Below, piece after piece: positions 14,378 to 14,464 of a stretch of 14,464 bases of DNA. Position 1 is the stretch's first letter. Each line of letters starts with the position of its first letter. Origin of the DNA: Dehalococcoidia bacterium UBA2160. Its GTDB lineage: Bacteria; Chloroflexota; Dehalococcoidia; Lucifugimonadales; UBA1123. A model generated the notes under the pieces. It saw nothing but the letters and a program-made list of their open reading frames with translations, ran no database searches and was not told the origin of the DNA. Location: positions 1-14,464 of the forward strand of contig DCWO01000074.1 in assembly GCA_002328865.1 (NCBI GenBank), given 5' to 3'. Both the position numbers and the translations under genes were made by a program.

Positions 14378-14464
14378 TCACGCAACAGAGACGAGCCACC
14401 GCATGAACTTGGCAACCTCGCCGACATTGCTGACCGTGTAGTCGGCGAACTCGATCAACTCGGC
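14378..14464 (-). CDS. 3' end of a gene, possibly HAD-family hydrolase (partial)
   Basis: The minus-strand frame entering from the right edge encodes 28 residues (AELIEFADYTVSNVGEVAKFM, then RWLVSVA) before the TGA at 14380-14378. The ADYTVSN...GEVAKFMRWL pattern resembles the C-terminus of Cof-type HAD phosphatases, where a similar ADY-x-x-SN stretch precedes a final helix. The rest of the gene lies outside the window, so catalytic motifs cannot be checked. It converges on the cupredoxin gene with only 12 nt between stop codons. Confidence 0.55.
   Translation of the reverse strand, partial: AELIEFADYTVSNVGEVAKFMRWLVSVA

Noticed and set aside
1..14464. CRISPR array, tRNA, rRNA or insertion sequence.
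   Set aside because: No regularly spaced repeats, cloverleaf-like sequence, rRNA-like blocks, transposase or flanking terminal repeats were seen by reading.

Overview
The window reads as a bacterial chromosome segment of moderately high GC. Gene content and family style suggest Chloroflexota, perhaps a Dehalococcoidia/SAR202-like lineage: a lone reductase-type selenoprotein, a MoxR-DUF58-transglutaminase cluster, a Pro/Thr-linked multi-cupredoxin lipoprotein and a malate/lactate-type dehydrogenase. This placement is inferred from recall of such genomes, not from a marker gene. No rRNA, tRNA, CRISPR array, insertion sequence or phage gene was recognised.

Layout. Bases 1-698 hold no gene I can support, only a strong hairpin at 475-503. 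A 5'-truncated ComM/YifB (Mg-chelatase-like) C-terminal remnant lies at 699-1010 (+). An intact Ldh_2-family NAD(P)-dependent dehydrogenase follows at 1271-2374 (+) and ends in a hairpin at 2392-2416. Every gene from 2596 to 12537 is on the minus strand. In transcription order these are: a probable selenoprotein of the GrdB/PrdB-like family (12537-11275); an MFS exporter followed closely by a YprB-type DEDD exonuclease (10990-8811); a MoxR ATPase, a DUF58 protein and a membrane transglutaminase-like protein (8495-3817); and a cyclic-nucleotide-binding/FHA fusion (3384-2596). A three-domain cupredoxin lipoprotein runs on the plus strand (12974-14365) and converges on the 3' end of a minus-strand gene that may be a HAD hydrolase and leaves the window.

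The main find is at 12055-12057. Two apparently separate minus-strand ORFs are one gene interrupted by an in-frame TGA. The TGA falls in a V-P-V-(TGA)-P-A-C context, the U-x-x-C redox position of reductase selenoprotein B relatives. Family-like sequence continues on both sides, and a 27-nt hairpin with a G at the start of its apical loop begins 6 nt after the TGA, where a bacterial SECIS should be. A gene caller that treats TGA as stop would split this into two hypothetical proteins.

The MoxR-DUF58-transglutaminase trio probably forms one cell-envelope or protein-maturation module, but the transglutaminase-like protein has Ala where the catalytic Cys is expected. The cNMP/FHA protein has no obvious output domain and may signal through binding a phosphothreonine partner. 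The cupredoxin protein keeps a complete His-Cys-His-Met copper set in all three domains and is probably a surface electron carrier or copper-binding protein.
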